Position numbers and translations under genes: made by a program. DNA of 45,534 nt from IMG/VR virus record IMGVR_UViG_3300017963_002901, positions 1-45,534 of that record. The stretch is one strand, 5' to 3'. Positions 34,143 to 41,794 of the stretch are shown in pieces. This stretch comes from a virus. The notes under the pieces were generated by a model. The model was not told where the DNA came from. It made no database searches and saw only the letters and a program-made list of their open reading frames with translations. Within the stretch, counting starts at the first letter, position 1, and every line of letters begins with the position of its first letter.

Positions 34143-35319
34143 AGATACAACAGCAACAAAGAGAATCTTTGATCTAAAAAAAAGAATAAGAGCAGTTGCA
34201 GGAGGGACTTCAGCAAGTAAAACTGTATCTATCATTATATGGTTAATAGACTATTGCCAACAAGACCAGGGAAAAGAAAAATTAGCGACTGTTGTTTCTC
34301 AATCTTACCCCCACTTAGAGAAAGGGGCTATGCTGGACTTTGAAACAATAATGAAAGACCGGGAGTATTGGGACGATAAAAGGTGGAATAAGTCAAAGCA
34401 TATCTACACTTTTGAATCAAAGAACAAACTAGAGTTTTTTAGCGTTGACACCTACGGAAAAGCACATGGCCCAAGACGAGATGTATTATTCCTTAACGAA
34501 GCAAACAACCTTCACTACAACATAGCAGATCAGTTAATCACCAGGACTAGGGAAACTGTCTTTATGGACTGGAATCCCACTAATGAATTTTGGTTTTATA
34601 CAGAAATGCTAGGGTTAAGGGACGATATAGACTTTATAACCCTTACTTATAAGGACAATGAAGCCCTGGACAAGGAAACTATCAACGAAATAGAATCACA
34701 TAAGCATATAAAGTCCTGGTGGCAAGTATATGGACTAGGGCAACTTGGGGAAATAGAAGGAAGGATATACACTACCTGGAAAACAATTGACGAGATACCA
34801 GAAGAAGCCAAGTTAATAAAGTATGGGTTAGACTTCGGTTACAGTAACGATCCTACAGCTTTAGTTGCTATATACAAGTGGAATGATAGCTACATAGTAG
34901 ATGAGATAATCTATCAAAGAAAACTAAAAAACCATCAAATAGCAGAGATTATCCAAAACCACGATACAGCCCTTATAATAGCCGATTCAGCAGAACCAAA
35001 AAGCATTGACGAATTAAGAGAGGACTTTAAAATCCCCATAGATGCAAGCCCCAAAGGTAAGGACTCGGTAAACAACGGGATCCAGAAGGTGCAAGCAGAA
35101 AAGATCTTTGTAACAAAAAGAAGCCTCAATATATTAAGGGAATACCGCAACTATATATGGCAAGAAGATAAGGACGGAAACATAATCAACGTCCCTATTG
35201 ACGTATGGAATCACGCTATGGACGCAATAAGATATGCCTTCTCAAGTGGCGAAAAGGTAGAGTGGACACCAGCCCCACAAGGAGGAGTCAAACCCTATTG
35301 GGATGAATTACATATATAG
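34114..35319 (+). CDS. terL: Terminase large subunit
   Basis: The protein has 401 residues and is of Terminase_3/PBSX type. The ATPase half has a Walker A-like AGGTSASKT (residues 29-37), the coupling region, and Walker B DVLFLNEAN (123-131). The RNase H-like nuclease half begins YGLDFGYSNDPTALV with a catalytic Asp at 240 and continues with IADSAEP and a final NHAMDAIRYAF. The length is normal for the family. It translocates DNA into the prohead and cuts it. It lies between the small subunit and the portal gene. Confidence 0.9.
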   Translation: MEANQSNRIEDTTATKRIFDLKKRIRAVAGGTSASKTVSIIIWLIDYCQQDQGKEKLATVVSQSYPHLEKGAMLDFETIMKDREYWDDKRWNKSKHIYTFESKNKLEFFSVDTYGKAHGPRRDVLFLNEANNLHYNIADQLITRTRETVFMDWNPTNEFWFYTEMLGLRDDIDFITLTYKDNEALDKETINEIESHKHIKSWWQVYGLGQLGEIEGRIYTTWKTIDEIPEEAKLIKYGLDFGYSNDPTALVAIYKWNDSYIVDEIIYQRKLKNHQIAEIIQNHDTALIIADSAEPKSIDELREDFKIPIDASPKGKDSVNNGIQKVQAEKIFVTKRSLNILREYRNYIWQEDKDGNIINVPIDVWNHAMDAIRYAFSSGEKVEWTPAPQGGVKPYWDELHI

Positions 35320-35349
35320 TTGCCTTTAATTACAAGGATGATTTAATAT
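35320..35349 (+). promoter_or_regulatory. Late-class promoter, leaderless
   Basis: TTGCCT at 35320-35325 directly follows the terL stop. There is an 18-base spacer, TAATAT at 35344-35349, then six bases to the ATG at 35356. Confidence 0.55.
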
Positions 35350-35355
35350 ATAAAC

Positions 35356-37068
35356 ATGGACGAAAAAATAGAAAAACTTAGACTAAGTAAAGACTCAGGT
35401 TATAAGTATCGGGAAAGGCGACAGAATGACTGGAGAGAGAACTATACCCTCTACAGGGACAAAGTAACTATAAACAGGCTTACTCAAAGGCAATCTGTAA
35501 ATATCCCCTTAATGAAACAAGTTATAAGAACCCTTCTAAAAGATGTTGACGATATGCCAGTAATATACTTTGAGAACTTAGACAACGACAAAGAAAAGGA
35601 AGTATTCCAAAATGAATACTGGAACTGGACAGTTGATAAAAACAATCTATCAGTAAAAGACATAGTTGATAAAAGGCAGGTTTTTATGTTTGGAAGGTCT
35701 TTTGACCAAATGCAAATAGCTGATGGAATGGTAAAATTCACCATACAAGACCCCCAGGACATCTTAGTTGACCGCTATTTAGACCCTACAGACCTAGATA
35801 CATCAAGGTTTTTGATACATCCCCATATATTTGTGCCTTTAAAAGTGATTGAGAACAACGAAAACTACAACAAAGAAGCTATAAAGAAGCTTAAAGACTT
35901 CCATAAGTCAACTTCAGGGCTTCTAAAGTCTAAACAAAATGAAGATATGCTCACAGAAAAGAACCAAAGAATGATAGATATGGGGCTAGAGGACGTTATA
36001 GACCCTGTTTTAGGTGAAACTTATGTAGAATTAACCCTAAACTTTGTATATGATGACGAAAGAGGAGATGAAGAACTGTTTTTAAGGGTTACAGCAGACG
36101 ATATGTCGCTTTTAAGAGATGATCCCTTAGACGAAGTTATCGGAAAAACCAAAGATGACTACTGGAAAACCCATTTTCCATATAATACATGGGCTGATGA
36201 CGTAGATAGGCAAGATTTTTGGAGTGATGGGATAGCCGATATCATAAGAACTCCTAACAAAGTCTTAAATGCTTGGTTTTCACAATTAGTAGAAAACAGA
36301 ACTCTCAGAAACTTTGGTATGAATTACTATGACGGATCAATAGCAGGAGAATTTGCCCCTCAAACTTTCAATCCTCAACCCTGGGGATGGTATAAAATAC
36401 CTGGTGATCCCAACAAAATGATTAAAAGGGTTGATATTCCTGATTTAAGTGAATCTTTAGACGAAATGCAGTTTGTAATTAACCTTGCAGAAAAAGCAAC
36501 AGGGGCAACGCCTACCCAACAAGGCAATATCGCAGAACGCCAAATCACTTTAGGAGAGGTAGAATTAGCTCTAGGAGAAGCAAAAGAACGAGTTAAAGGA
36601 ATGAGTAAGTTTTATACCCCTGCATGGCAACAAAGAGGCAAAAAATTCCTTAAACTGATAGAAGCAGGATCAGATAAACTAGACGCAGTAAAGATTTACA
36701 AGAAAGGCAGAAACACCGATAAAGTCTTTGAAAGGGAAATCGGCCCTAATGACTGGATGAGCAAGTCAGGTTATCAGGAAAAGGTATGGAGTCAGGACGA
36801 AAAACAAGCACAAGACACCGAAGAACTGCAAAAATTCAATGCAGTAGTAACTAACATCCCAGGAAACACTAAATTACTTGAAATCTACAAAAGAAAACTC
36901 CTGGAATTTGCAAAATTATCACCAGAGGAAATTAACGAAGTAATGGAAGAAGAAGAAAGAAAAGCAGAAATGTTTGCAAATGCAGGTTTACAGCAACCCC
37001 AACCAGGAATGGGGCAACCAAATCAGCAACCACAGCCAAACTTAGAGCCTATACAACCACAACAATAA
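35356..37068 (+). CDS. Portal protein
   Basis: The protein has 570 residues. It follows terL, has the expected size and the helical N-terminus (YRERRQNDWRENYTLYRDKV), a SVNIPLMKQVIRTLL segment, a beta-rich core with QDPQDILVDRY, and a long helical crown region. The C-terminus is Gln/Pro-rich (from about 545). These are features of P22-type connector proteins, which form the dodecameric DNA gate. No motif is diagnostic alone; order and length carry the call. Confidence 0.8.
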   Translation: MDEKIEKLRLSKDSGYKYRERRQNDWRENYTLYRDKVTINRLTQRQSVNIPLMKQVIRTLLKDVDDMPVIYFENLDNDKEKEVFQNEYWNWTVDKNNLSVKDIVDKRQVFMFGRSFDQMQIADGMVKFTIQDPQDILVDRYLDPTDLDTSRFLIHPHIFVPLKVIENNENYNKEAIKKLKDFHKSTSGLLKSKQNEDMLTEKNQRMIDMGLEDVIDPVLGETYVELTLNFVYDDERGDEELFLRVTADDMSLLRDDPLDEVIGKTKDDYWKTHFPYNTWADDVDRQDFWSDGIADIIRTPNKVLNAWFSQLVENRTLRNFGMNYYDGSIAGEFAPQTFNPQPWGWYKIPGDPNKMIKRVDIPDLSESLDEMQFVINLAEKATGATPTQQGNIAERQITLGEVELALGEAKERVKGMSKFYTPAWQQRGKKFLKLIEAGSDKLDAVKIYKKGRNTDKVFEREIGPNDWMSKSGYQEKVWSQDEKQAQDTEELQKFNAVVTNIPGNTKLLEIYKRKLLEFAKLSPEEINEVMEEEERKAEMFANAGLQQPQPGMGQPNQQPQPNLEPIQPQQ

Positions 37069-37149
37069 ACCCCCCCACTCCAACTCACTATATATTGAAA
37101 GTCAAATAATCACTATTATATAAGTATTGATTTTTTGTTTTTCAGATTC

Positions 37150-37177
37150 TTGACTTTAAAAGATACTTTGTTACAAT
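37150..37177 (+). promoter_or_regulatory. Early-class promoter, leaderless
   Basis: TTGACT at 37150-37155, a 16-base spacer, TACAAT at 37172-37177, AGTAAT, ATG at 37184. GTTAC and GTAAT flank the -10 core. A weaker TTGAAA/TATATA pair lies at 37095-37122. Confidence 0.7.
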
Positions 37178-37183
37178 AGTAAT

Positions 37184-37519
37184 ATGCTTGACAAACTTCT
37201 TGAAAAGTATGACCTAAAATATGAAGATTTGAACGAACTTGAAAGAGATACCTTAAATAATTGGTTAGAAGCCATAGAAAAGAATGTAGTTACAGTTCAA
37301 AGTATCAAAGAACACATAGACTCCATGAAAAGATCAGTAGAAACTGAACTAGCCCAAGAACCTGAATACAAGAAAATACTATTTTTCAAAGTAAGAAACG
37401 ATAAAAACGTCCTCTTAAAAGCAAGAATCCGAAACTACCTGATACTAGAAGCTTTCTTGACTTCTCCGGAGAAGGCAAAACAGCAACTGGAAAGTGCTTT
37501 AGCAGGCATAAGAACTTGA
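37184..37519 (+). CDS. Helical protein between portal and scaffold genes
   Basis: This is a 111-residue helical protein (LLEKYDLKYEDLNELERDTL, then a long amphipathic helix) with a charged C-terminus and no recognised domain. The position is that of small head-assembly accessory proteins. It has its own leaderless promoter, and its TGA stop lies within the next TTGACA. Confidence 0.55.
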   Translation: MLDKLLEKYDLKYEDLNELERDTLNNWLEAIEKNVVTVQSIKEHIDSMKRSVETELAQEPEYKKILFFKVRNDKNVLLKARIRNYLILEAFLTSPEKAKQQLESALAGIRT

Positions 37520-37543
37520 CAGGTCAAAAAAAAGTATTAAAAT
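37516..37543 (+). promoter_or_regulatory. Early-class promoter, near-leaderless
   Basis: TTGACA at 37516-37521, a 16-base spacer, TAAAAT at 37538-37543, AGTAACAA, ATG at 37552. Confidence 0.6.
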
Positions 37544-37551
37544 AGTAACAA

Positions 37552-37725
37552 ATGGACGAATTATCCAAAAAACGCCTAGAATACCTCAGAGGAATCTCCC
37601 CAAAAGACATGAGTGATGAACAAAAAAGGTTCATTCTTGCACGAAGGTCTTATCTTACCTTAGATGACAAGGAAAAATTTAAAGAGATTTTGAAAAAGGA
37701 AGTTAAAGAGGTTAAAAAAGAATAA
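37552..37725 (+). CDS. 57-residue charged protein
   Basis: This is a short Lys/Glu-rich helical protein (DELSKKRLEYLRGI ... KFKEILKKEVKEVKKE) preceded by a near-leaderless promoter. The next gene starts in its stop (TAATG). It lies in the scaffold region, so a head-assembly role is possible. Confidence 0.55.
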   Translation: MDELSKKRLEYLRGISPKDMSDEQKRFILARRSYLTLDDKEKFKEILKKEVKEVKKE

Positions 37726-37832
37726 TGCCATTTATTAAAAGAGGCAGATATTATTACCACAAAGGCAGAAAATATACAAAAAAGCAAGTACAAGCTTACT
37801 ATGCCAAAACCAAAAAAAGAAAAAGAAAGTAA
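37725..37832 (+). CDS. 35-residue very basic peptide
   Basis: The product starts MPFIKRGRYYYHKGRKYTKK and ends in KKRKRK, so it is strongly basic and aromatic. It overlaps the previous stop and the scaffold start (32 bases). A nucleic-acid or scaffold partner role is possible: the next protein is strongly acidic in part. Confidence 0.45.
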   Translation: MPFIKRGRYYYHKGRKYTKKQVQAYYAKTKKRKRK

Positions 37833-38604
37833 AACCAAAGAAAAATCTCCAGAAGAAGTAGCAGAAGAAGTTGAGAAGGATATGGAAAAAGAGGAGGAGG
37901 AAGTAAAAGAAAAAGCTGAAGAAGTTATTGAAGAAAAACCGGAAGAAAAGGAAGAAAAAAAGCCCAAAAAGAAGCCCAAAAAGGTAGAACCAAAAGCAAA
38001 AATAGACTACAAAGTAAAATTCTCAGAATCTACAAGAGAAGCTCAAAAGATAGCAACCAAGAACAAAAAAATTAACGAAGCCATTGACAAAGCAGGCGAC
38101 ATTAAAGAACCAACAGATGATGAAATGGCAAGGATGTATCCTGATTGGGACTTAATGGATGATCCAGTAAAGAAACTTGCTAAAGAAAGTGAAATTGGAA
38201 AAAGATTCAGAGAAAACTTAGCAAAAGCTAGAGAAGAAACAAAGGAAATAGAAAAATGGGATGAGGAGGTTAAAAATTTTGCAGAAGATCCAGAGTCTTT
38301 GGTAAAACATCCTGAGTTAGAAGGAAAAATGGATGAATTCTCAATTTACGCAACAGATGTAGAAAATACCAGCATACCTTTTAGAATTTTAGTCCCGGCA
38401 TTTTTACATGACTTAGAAGAAAAGAAGGCAGAAAAGCCCAAAAACAAGGGCAATATGTTCGAGTCAGGAACTGGTGGCCCTGAAGAAAAACCAAAAGAAC
38501 CAGGAAAAATCTCCCTAGACGAAGCGATGAAACTCAAAAAAGTTGACTACGGAAAATACAAAGAATTATTGATTGCAGGAAAGATTGAGGAACCTGATTT
38601 ATAG
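37801..38604 (+). CDS. Scaffolding protein candidate
   Basis: The protein has 267 residues. It is highly charged, with a Lys/Glu-rich coiled-coil-like first 90 residues, further helices in the middle and a Lys-containing C-terminal segment (ISLDEAMKLKKVDYGKYKELL). Position directly before the capsid gene, together with composition and length, fits a scaffold. There are no enzymatic motifs. Confidence 0.65.
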   Translation: MPKPKKEKESKTKEKSPEEVAEEVEKDMEKEEEEVKEKAEEVIEEKPEEKEEKKPKKKPKKVEPKAKIDYKVKFSESTREAQKIATKNKKINEAIDKAGDIKEPTDDEMARMYPDWDLMDDPVKKLAKESEIGKRFRENLAKAREETKEIEKWDEEVKNFAEDPESLVKHPELEGKMDEFSIYATDVENTSIPFRILVPAFLHDLEEKKAEKPKNKGNMFESGTGGPEEKPKEPGKISLDEAMKLKKVDYGKYKELLIAGKIEEPDL

Positions 38605-38613
38605 TTTTCCTAC

Positions 38614-38642
38614 TTGACAAACAAAAATTTTTTTGATATAGA
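38614..38642 (+). promoter_or_regulatory. Strong capsid promoter with a real leader
   Basis: TTGACA at 38614-38619, a 17-base spacer, TATAGA at 38637-38642. Unlike the others it is about 58 bases from its ATG (38701), giving a leader of about 50 bases with a UUCG-type hairpin. Confidence 0.7.
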
Positions 38643-38660
38643 TTAAAACAGATTACTCCA

Positions 38661-38677
38661 AACCCTTCGGGACGGTT
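38661..38677 (+). promoter_or_regulatory. Hairpin with cUUCGg loop in capsid leader
   Basis: AACCC-TTCG-GG, then AC, then GGTT: a TTCG tetraloop closed by C-G pairs, with outer AACC/GGTT pairing. This could stabilise the abundant capsid mRNA. No Shine-Dalgarno lies close to the ATG. Confidence 0.45.
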
Positions 38678-38700
38678 AAGGAATCTTCAAACTTAATAAA

Positions 38701-39804
38701 ATGGCAGCATACGGAACAAAATTAGCAGAAGCTTTCTCTCAAAAGGTCATGAAAGAACTTTATGACCGAACTTTAGTTGATGCAATAGTCAACAGAGATT
38801 ATGAAGGCGAGATCAATGCAGTAGGTTCAAAGTTGAATATGCTTAACTTTGACAGGCTTTCAGAAAAAACTTACGCAGATGCAGCCCTTACCGCAGACTC
38901 CTTAACTGAAAATAACTCAATTTTGACCATTGATCAGTATAAATCCTTCTACTGGAAGGAAAAGACCCTTCACAAATGGCTATCTTATATTAAAAACCCT
39001 CATCCAACCATCGTTGATCAGGTTGCAAACGAGAGGGCAAAGAATATGGAAACTTTTGTTCTAGGACTTTACGCAGACGTAGGATCCGGAAACAGGGATG
39101 GAACTGATTACACCACAGGAACTGTTACTATAAATGCAGCCGGAACAGTTACTGGAGCAGGTACTACTTTTACCGCAGCGATGGTAGGTAAAGGATTCAA
39201 AGCCGATGGTCATTCAGTTTGGTACAGGGTAGCAACTTACACCAACCCAACCACAATTACAATTGAGGATGACTTAGATGATGTAAGCTCAACTTACTCC
39301 GGTGGAGCAATTGGTGGAGGTTCAACTTATACAATTGAAGCAGCAACAGTTAAGACGATTACTACAGCTAACTTGCTCTCAAGTGTCGCAGCCTTGAAAG
39401 AAAAGTTAGACAAAACAGAACAATATGCATTGAACGCAGTACCAGATTCAGACAGGTGGCTAGTAGTCCCTCCTGAATTTGAAACCATCTTAGTTCAGGG
39501 TACAGGAATTGCCCTTCATGTACCGGCAGTTTATGAAGAATTAGTAAAAAGAGGATTTATTACAGAACTGCAAGGATTCAAGGTATTTAAGTCTAACCGA
39601 CTAAGTGGTAATAACACAGACGGATACCATGTACTTGCAGGACATCCACAATGGATGACTTTCGCAGAGAAAGTATTAGATGCAAGAATTGAAGAAGATC
39701 TGATTGGTGATTTCGGAGCAGCATACAAAGACTTATTCGTGTACGGAGCAAAGGTAAACGATGCTCGCAGAAACTTCGCAGCAGAAGGTTTCTGGAAGTT
39801 CTAA
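38701..39804 (+). CDS. Major capsid protein (P22-like HK97 fold)
   Basis: The protein has 367 residues. The opening (AFSQKVMKELYDRTLVDAIV), the NMLNFDRLSEKTY block, the SFYWKEKTLHKWLSY and FVLGLYADVG segments, and the C-terminal LFVYGAKVNDARRNFAAEGF match P22 coat-like capsid proteins. An inserted beta module of about 80 residues (about 137-218; TGTVTINAAGTVTGAGTTF onward) sits in the middle, comparable to surface-exposed insertion domains. A strong promoter before it and a terminator after it fit the highest expression in the genome. Confidence 0.85.
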   Translation: MAAYGTKLAEAFSQKVMKELYDRTLVDAIVNRDYEGEINAVGSKLNMLNFDRLSEKTYADAALTADSLTENNSILTIDQYKSFYWKEKTLHKWLSYIKNPHPTIVDQVANERAKNMETFVLGLYADVGSGNRDGTDYTTGTVTINAAGTVTGAGTTFTAAMVGKGFKADGHSVWYRVATYTNPTTITIEDDLDDVSSTYSGGAIGGGSTYTIEAATVKTITTANLLSSVAALKEKLDKTEQYALNAVPDSDRWLVVPPEFETILVQGTGIALHVPAVYEELVKRGFITELQGFKVFKSNRLSGNNTDGYHVLAGHPQWMTFAEKVLDARIEEDLIGDFGAAYKDLFVYGAKVNDARRNFAAEGFWKF

Positions 39805-39826
39805 AAATTAAATAACAGATAAGCTA

Positions 39827-39897
39827 TTAAAGCCTAAAGCTTAAAGCCTAAAGCTAAAAAATCGAGCATTTAGGTTTTAAGAATTAGGCTTTTTTTT
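39827..39897 (+). terminator. Rho-independent terminator after the capsid gene, with duplicated arm
   Basis: AGCCTAA (39845-39851) can pair with TTAGGCT (39884-39890), followed at once by a T-run to 39897. The left arm lies in a 14-base unit, TTAAAGCCTAAAGC, repeated exactly at 39827-39840 and 39841-39854, so either copy can form the stem. Confidence 0.65.
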
Positions 39898-39902
39898 ATA
39901 CC

Positions 39903-40025
39903 ATGACACAAAAAGAAAAAGACATAGAAAGATTAAGAAGGATTGCTCATATGCATCCTGCTGATAGAACAGTAGCCCAACAAGCTGCTTATGAGTTATT
40001 ATTAAATAAATACCGAAAGGAATAA
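39903..40025 (+). CDS. 40-residue helical protein
   Basis: This short gene encodes a charged helix pair ([37 protein letters not shown]). It ends just before the ATG of the head-fibre candidate and carries that gene's AAAGG ribosome site in its last codons. Function unknown. Confidence 0.5.
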   Translation: MTQKEKDIERLRRIAHMHPADRTVAQQAAYELLLNKYRKE

Positions 40026-40026
40026 C

Positions 40027-41040
40027 ATGGCAACATTTGAACTAAAAGAAGATTTACCAAGAACAACTCAAGACGAAATTGATCGAATTGAGGCAATTGA
40101 TAGTGATAAAAGGTCAGACAAAGAAAATGACTTTTTAACTGCTTTGGCTCCATATAGAACCAATGTTGTTCTAAGATGGGTAACTGAAGCCTATGTAATG
40201 CCCCAAAATACATTAAGGCACGCATCAGGTGATGAAATCTTGGAAGCAATAGGTGAAACAGTCCCCACAGCTTACTCAGGATTTTATCAAGGTGCTACCT
40301 TTTATCAGTTAAATAAGTCCGGAATTAACGTATATACTAATATCGGGGATTCTACTACTGCTATTTGGGCATTAAACACAGAAGGTGGATCACCATCAGC
40401 AAGTGCATCTCTTTCACCATCTGCATCTGCATCACCATCAGCATCAGTTTCAGCCTCTGCCTCAGCATCTGCTTCTGCTTCAGTATCAGCATCAGCATCT
40501 GAGTCTGCATCAGTTTCAGCATCTGCATCAGCATCTGAGTCTGCATCATCAAGTCCATCACCATCTGCATCTGCCTCAGCTAGTGCATCAGTTTCACCAT
40601 CAGCTTCAGGATCTGCTAGTGCATCAGCATCTGTTTCGCCTTCTGCATCAGGATCAGCATCTGCATCTGCATCAGTTAGCCCATCAGCTTCTGAATCAGC
40701 AAGTGCAAGTGCTTCAGTTTCGCCTTCTGCATCTGAGTCAGCAAGTGCTAGTGCATCAGTCAGTCCATCCGAATCGGCATCAGTTTCAGCCTCTGCATCT
40801 GCATCTGCAAGTGCATCTGAATCGCCATCGGCATCAGCATCAATTTCACCATCTGAATCAAGATCACCTAGCCCATCAGCATCAACATCACCTAGCCCTA
40901 GTGCATCACTTAGCCCATCAGGTTCTGCATCACCATCAGCCTCTGCATCTGCATCGGCTAGTGCATCTTACAGCCCATCAGCATCTTTGAGTCCATCAGC
41001 AAGTCCAAGCCCATCAAGTTCAGAGTCGTTCCCACCATAA
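40027..41040 (+). CDS. Ser-repeat head-fibre/decoration protein candidate
   Basis: The protein has 337 residues. Residues 1-120 form a mixed helix/beta domain with [23 protein letters not shown]-type strands, a plausible capsid anchor. Residues 121-335 are Ser-x dipeptide repeats ending SSSESFPP. Genes just after the major capsid gene usually encode decoration proteins or head fibres, so this probably projects a Ser-rich stalk from the head. AAAGGA precedes the ATG. Confidence 0.6.
   Translation: MATFELKEDLPRTTQDEIDRIEAIDSDKRSDKENDFLTALAPYRTNVVLRWVTEAYVMPQNTLRHASGDEILEAIGETVPTAYSGFYQGATFYQLNKSGINVYTNIGDSTTAIWALNTEGGSPSASASLSPSASASPSASVSASASASASASVSASASESASVSASASASESASSSPSPSASASASASVSPSASGSASASASVSPSASGSASASASVSPSASESASASASVSPSASESASASASVSPSESASVSASASASASASESPSASASISPSESRSPSPSASTSPSPSASLSPSGSASPSASASASASASYSPSASLSPSASPSPSSSESFPP
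40388..41031 (+). repeat. Ser-x dipeptide repeat, head-fibre candidate
   Basis: About 215 residues with Ser at every other position, richer in Val and Pro and poorer in Glu than the tail arrays. Codons for Ser are again mixed TCN and AGY. Confidence 0.95.
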
Positions 41041-41041
41041 A

Positions 41042-41341
41042 ATGTATAACGCATATAGCACAATTGTAACTGGAGAGGTACAAGGAGGCACAGCAGCAGT
41101 CCAAATGCCCGATATTCCTTGTGCCATGATCAAGATAAAAGCATTATCAAATAATGCCGGGAATGTATATCTTGGTTCTAGCTCCTCTATGACCAGGGCA
41201 GGAACAACTACAAATACTACAATGGGATACGAACTGGATGCAGGGCAGGAAACAGATTGGCTTCCAATAGATAACCTCAACAAATTATGGATGAGGACTG
41301 ACAACAATGCAGATGATGTTTGCTACATAGCCTTCAGGTAA
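41042..41341 (+). CDS. Small head/decoration protein
   Basis: The protein has 99 residues. It is a beta-rich single domain (IKIKALSNNAGNVYLGSSSS, YELDAGQETDWLPIDNLNKLWM, DDVCYIAF) of the kind often found beside capsid or fibre genes. No signal or membrane segment. It starts one base after the fibre stop. Confidence 0.55.
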   Translation: MYNAYSTIVTGEVQGGTAAVQMPDIPCAMIKIKALSNNAGNVYLGSSSSMTRAGTTTNTTMGYELDAGQETDWLPIDNLNKLWMRTDNNADDVCYIAFR

Positions 41342-41358
41342 ACTCTTGACACATGATG

Positions 41359-41364
41359 TATAAT
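41359..41364 (+). promoter_or_regulatory. Possible -10 element, leaderless geometry
   Basis: TATAAT is exactly six bases before the ATG at 41371. A TTGACA at 41346-41351 is only seven bases upstream of it, too close to serve as its -35, so the promoter is doubtful. Confidence 0.35.
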
Positions 41365-41370
41365 TGATGT

Positions 41371-41535
41371 ATGCACAGATTAAGTGTATATATCACCAAA
41401 GCTCAATTCGATTTCCTCAAAAATGTAAATGAAACTCCTGTAGCAGAACATATCCGTATAGCTTTAAGCGACTATATAAAGAAACTCAAAAACGAAAGAG
41501 TAAGTGAATCGCAATCAAAGAGAGAAGGTGAGTAA
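41371..41535 (+). CDS. Ribbon-helix-helix protein
   Basis: This 54-residue protein opens with a short strand (RLSVYITKAQFDFL), then a helix and a second helix (AEHIRIALSDYIKKLKNE), the CopG/Arc-type RHH layout. Such dimers bind operators. Being next to the anti-defence candidate and the sugar cassette, it may repress this operon. Confidence 0.6.
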   Translation: MHRLSVYITKAQFDFLKNVNETPVAEHIRIALSDYIKKLKNERVSESQSKREGE

Positions 41536-41536
41536 G

Positions 41537-41794
41537 ATGCCAGCAGTAACACCAATAATTAAAGATGAAGTTAAAAAAAGTGGTGGAGGAAAAATTACAA
41601 TGGATTTTCCGGGAGCCATAAAAGCAATTATTAGAGGGAAAAAGGTAACTAGACTAGAATGGCCTAAAGAAGATCATGGCCTCTTAAAAGATGGATGGTT
41701 AATGATCTATACCAAAGGTCAATACTTTACATGGAAAGTAAATGATGGAGATCTGAAATCAAACGATTGGGTAATTTATAAGGAGAAAAATTAA
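41537..41794 (+). CDS. DUF2829 / Tad2-like protein (anti-defence candidate)
   Basis: The protein has 85 residues. MDFPGAIKAIIRGKKVTRLEW, then WLMIYTKGQYFTW and a closing LKSNDWVIY match the small DUF2829 fold. Family members named Tad2 block the Thoeris system by sequestering its nucleotide signal, and some bind other cyclic nucleotides. Which signal, if any, this copy binds cannot be read from sequence. AAGGTGAG precedes the ATG; a frame from GTG 41504 is longer but less likely. Confidence 0.7.
   Translation: MPAVTPIIKDEVKKSGGGKITMDFPGAIKAIIRGKKVTRLEWPKEDHGLLKDGWLMIYTKGQYFTWKVNDGDLKSNDWVIYKEKN

Noticed and set aside
41346-41364. TTGACA and TATAAT as one promoter before the RHH gene
   Set aside because: They are only seven bases apart, so they cannot act as a -35/-10 pair; only the -10 position is kept as a weak candidate.
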